Source: JACDAN01 sp963834825
GTDB taxonomy: Bacteria; Actinomycetota; Thermoleophilia; Gaiellales; Gaiellaceae
Assembly: GCA_963834825.1 (NCBI GenBank)
Contig: CAWICZ010000014.1
Coordinates: 1,116,001-1,180,000 of the forward strand
Length of the DNA stretch: 64,000 nucleotides
Reading direction: 5' to 3'
In this document: in pieces, positions 62,511-64,000 of the stretch
How positions within the stretch are numbered: position 1 is the first letter of the stretch
Layout: each line of letters begins with the position of its first letter
Notes under the pieces: model-generated
The model's database searches: none
Seen by the model: the letters and a program-made list of their open reading frames with translations, nothing else
What the model was told of the DNA's origin: nothing
Made by a program: the position numbers and the translations under genes

Positions 62511-63463
62511 TCAGGCTTACCCACATCTTCTAGACGTATGAGAAGGCGTTTCGCTTCCCTCGCAAGCGGCGATCCTCCTAGGGTCGCGGCCAGGCGGAGC
62601 TGGCGCCGGGCCTCGTCGAGCTCGCTCAGCCAGAGCAGCAGGAGGCCGAGGTGGAACCTGACCGTGGCTGCTTTCGGGTAGCGGCGGGTCAGGGGGCCGA
62701 GCCGCGAGAACGCCTGCTGTGGCCGCGCCTTGTCGAAACGGCCGACGGCGTCCGCGACGAGTGTTTCCGGGTTCGTCGGGGCGAGCCGGGCGGCCGCCGC
62801 GAACTGGTGCTGCGCCGAGATCGGCCGCTCGAGCCGCTGCAGGGCCACGCCGTAGAGCAGCTTCGCTCGGACGTCGTCGCCGCGGGCGTCTCGCGCCAGG
62901 GCCGCGACCTGCCGGGCCGGTGGTAGCCGGGAGACCTGCGGATCGGTGTCGAAGCTCGGGATGAACGTCGGGCGCCCGGGCGGGAAGGCGCGGAAGACGA
63001 GATCGGAGGCTCGAACCGCGTACGCGGTGTCGGGATCCTGCTGTCGGGTCAGCCGCCAGGCGGCGAGCGCGCCGTCGCTGTCGCCGTCCCAGAAGCGAGC
63101 GAGCCCGAGATGGAAGAGGACAGCGCCGCTGCGCGGATGGGCGTTCGCCAACTCCTCCAGCCGCGAGAGGCTGCCCTCGGGCCAGGTCGACAGCGCCTTC
63201 CCGACCTCGGCCTGGAGCGACGTGCGGCCGGCGAGAATCCGGCCGGCCTGCGGTCGGTCTCCACCCCGGTACGCCTGCGCGGCGCGCCGCAGCGCCCGCG
63301 CCTCCGCGTCGCTCCGCACGCCGAGATCGATGACGAAGGGCGGCACCCCGCGCGGACGATCGCCGTCGCCGTCTCCGCCGAGGAGCAGCGCGCCCACCGC
63401 CACGCCGGCCGCGGCCGCGAAGGCGATCGCGGCCACGGAAGCGACGCGCAGACGACGGGACAC
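62507..63463 (-). CDS. Membrane-anchored TPR protein
   Basis: A 318-residue protein. An N-terminal membrane helix (VASVAAIAFAAAAGVAVGALLL) is followed by a Gly/Asp linker and tetratricopeptide-like repeats: AVLFHLGLARFWDGDSDGAL, SAQHQFAAAARLAPTNPETL and ATVRFHLGLLLLWLSELDEA. It probably faces the outside or periphery and binds proteins; no enzymatic motif. GTG 63463 is chosen because a TACAGT box ends 7 nt upstream and the basic-hydrophobic start fits; a longer reading exists. It is coupled to the sigma factor by a 4-bp overlap, so it may influence it. Confidence 0.8.
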   Translation of the reverse strand: MSRRLRVASVAAIAFAAAAGVAVGALLLGGDGDGDRPRGVPPFVIDLGVRSDAEARALRRAAQAYRGGDRPQAGRILAGRTSLQAEVGKALSTWPEGSLSRLEELANAHPRSGAVLFHLGLARFWDGDSDGALAAWRLTRQQDPDTAYAVRASDLVFRAFPPGRPTFIPSFDTDPQVSRLPPARQVAALARDARGDDVRAKLLYGVALQRLERPISAQHQFAAAARLAPTNPETLVADAVGRFDKARPQQAFSRLGPLTRRYPKAATVRFHLGLLLLWLSELDEARRQLRLAATLGGSPLAREAKRLLIRLEDVGKPE

Positions 63464-63470
63464 GGCGCCG

Positions 63471-63476
63471 ACTGTA
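63471..63476 (-). promoter_or_regulatory. TACAGT -10 box of the TPR-sigma operon
   Basis: TACAGT ends 7 nt before GTG 63463. It gives a leaderless start for the bicistronic TPR-sigma factor transcript. Confidence 0.5.
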
Positions 63477-63492
63477 GCTGGGTACCACTGGC

Positions 63493-63498
63493 TATCCT
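63493..63498 (+). promoter_or_regulatory. TATCCT -10 box of the rhodanese-ThiF gene
   Basis: TATCCT ends 7 nt before ATG 63506, in the 42-bp divergent gap. Leaderless-type. Confidence 0.5.
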
Positions 63499-63505
63499 CA
63501 ATCGC

Positions 63506-64000
63506 ATGGCGACGCCTGTGGGTACCCGCGAGATCGAGCCGGAGGAGGCGCGCGAGCAGCTCGCCGAGCCGGACGCTCCGCTGCTCCTCGACGTTCGGAC
63601 CGACCGGGAACGCAGCGTCTCGTACATCCCGGGCTCCGTGCACCTGCCGATGGCGGAGGTCGAGGACCGCATCGCCGAGGTCTCGCCGGATCCGGACCGG
63701 CCGATCATCACGTACTGCGCGACCGGACGACGCTCGCTCGACATCCTTCCGACGCTGGCGGCGCTCGGCTACGCGAACGGTGCGTCGATGTCCGGCGGCA
63801 TCGTCGCCTGGCAGGCGCTCGGCTACCCGACCGAGTCGCCGAGCTCGCTCGACGAGGAGAAGCTCGCGCGCTACAGCCGGCACCTTCTGATCCCCGAGGT
63901 CGGCATCGCCGGACAGCAGCGGCTGCTGGAGACGAGCATCCTGCTGATCGGGGCCGGCGGGCTCGGCTCGCCGGCGGCGCTCTACCTGGCCGCGGCCGGG
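63506..64000 (+). CDS. Rhodanese-ThiF/MoeB fusion, partial
   Basis: The frame is open to the window end (165 codons seen). Residues ~1-115 are a rhodanese domain: LLLDVRTDRERSVSYIPGSV and the active-site loop ITYCATGRRS with the catalytic Cys. From about residue 118, DEEKLARYSRHLLIPEVGI and LLIGAGGLGSPAALYLAAAG are the start of an E1-like ThiF/MoeB adenylating domain. Such proteins activate sulfur-carrier proteins (MoaD, ThiS or CysO) for molybdopterin, thiamin or cysteine synthesis. The usual MoeZ order is ThiF then rhodanese; here it is reversed. A second rhodanese at the C-terminus cannot be excluded. Confidence 0.88.
   Translation, partial: MATPVGTREIEPEEAREQLAEPDAPLLLDVRTDRERSVSYIPGSVHLPMAEVEDRIAEVSPDPDRPIITYCATGRRSLDILPTLAALGYANGASMSGGIVAWQALGYPTESPSSLDEEKLARYSRHLLIPEVGIAGQQRLLETSILLIGAGGLGSPAALYLAAAG

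Noticed and set aside
1..64000. CRISPR arrays, insertion sequences, direct-repeat att sites
   Set aside because: I saw no regularly spaced repeats, transposase motifs or flanking duplications; this was by eye and short repeats could be missed.

Overview
This is a 64-kb stretch of very GC-rich bacterial chromosome (roughly 70% G+C by eye), densely packed and with many GTG starts. The gene content (MeaB, a leaderless-type promoter style, ParA/FtsZ pair, Lhr, several class III cyclases) fits an actinomycete, possibly Thermoleophilia. The class-level guess rests on general resemblance only. No rRNA, tRNA, CRISPR array, transposase or integrase was seen.

Layout. 1-5407 (minus): an oppABCDF-type peptide importer, cut by the window edge inside oppF. 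5589-10134: a metallo-beta-lactamase/rhodanese fusion facing a cyclase/AAA/TPR regulator. 10255-13533 (minus): hisC, meaB (frameshifted) and ilvA. 13713-18371 (minus): parA, an N-terminally extended ftsZ, ggt and a GNAT acetyltransferase. 18422-22064 (minus): pcm, capA-like, nei-like and an unknown gene; facing them on plus (22083-24052) are a divergent endonuclease V, a YbaK deacylase, a double-ACT protein and a membrane protein. 24049-28803 (minus): the helicase lhr (frameshifted) with a small membrane protein. lhr has a perfect actinobacterial-type LexA box across its promoter.

29092-44677 (plus) is the accessory heart of the window: five very large genes (about 570-1500 codons each), every junction a 4-bp ATGA overlap. 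They include an OmpA-C-like protein and a DUF6603-like protein. None has a signal peptide, membrane helix or ATPase motif that I can see. This looks like one multiprotein system of unknown function. 44843-64000 returns to ordinary genes: a methyltransferase, a HIT-like protein, a secreted zincin, a TPR-cyclase, an HhH-GPD protein, a GMC oxidoreductase, DUF1028, tandem Nudix, secreted proteins, an acyl-CoA dehydrogenase, a peptidoglycan amidase, a VOC protein, an amidohydrolase, an M20 peptidase, a primary-type sigma factor with a TPR partner, and the start of a rhodanese-ThiF fusion.

Three window-wide patterns stand out. (1) At fifteen positions a TANNNT box ends 6 or 7 nt before a start codon, the signature of leaderless transcription; several reuse the TAG stop codon of the upstream gene. 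(2) Two neighbouring genes appear to start at CTG inside a CTGA stop/start overlap, one of them behind a ten-codon leader ORF. (3) Eight reading-frame breaks in five genes are all single-base insertions, five of them within 2.8 kb of the DUF6603 region, so sequence error or recent decay must be settled before those genes are interpreted.
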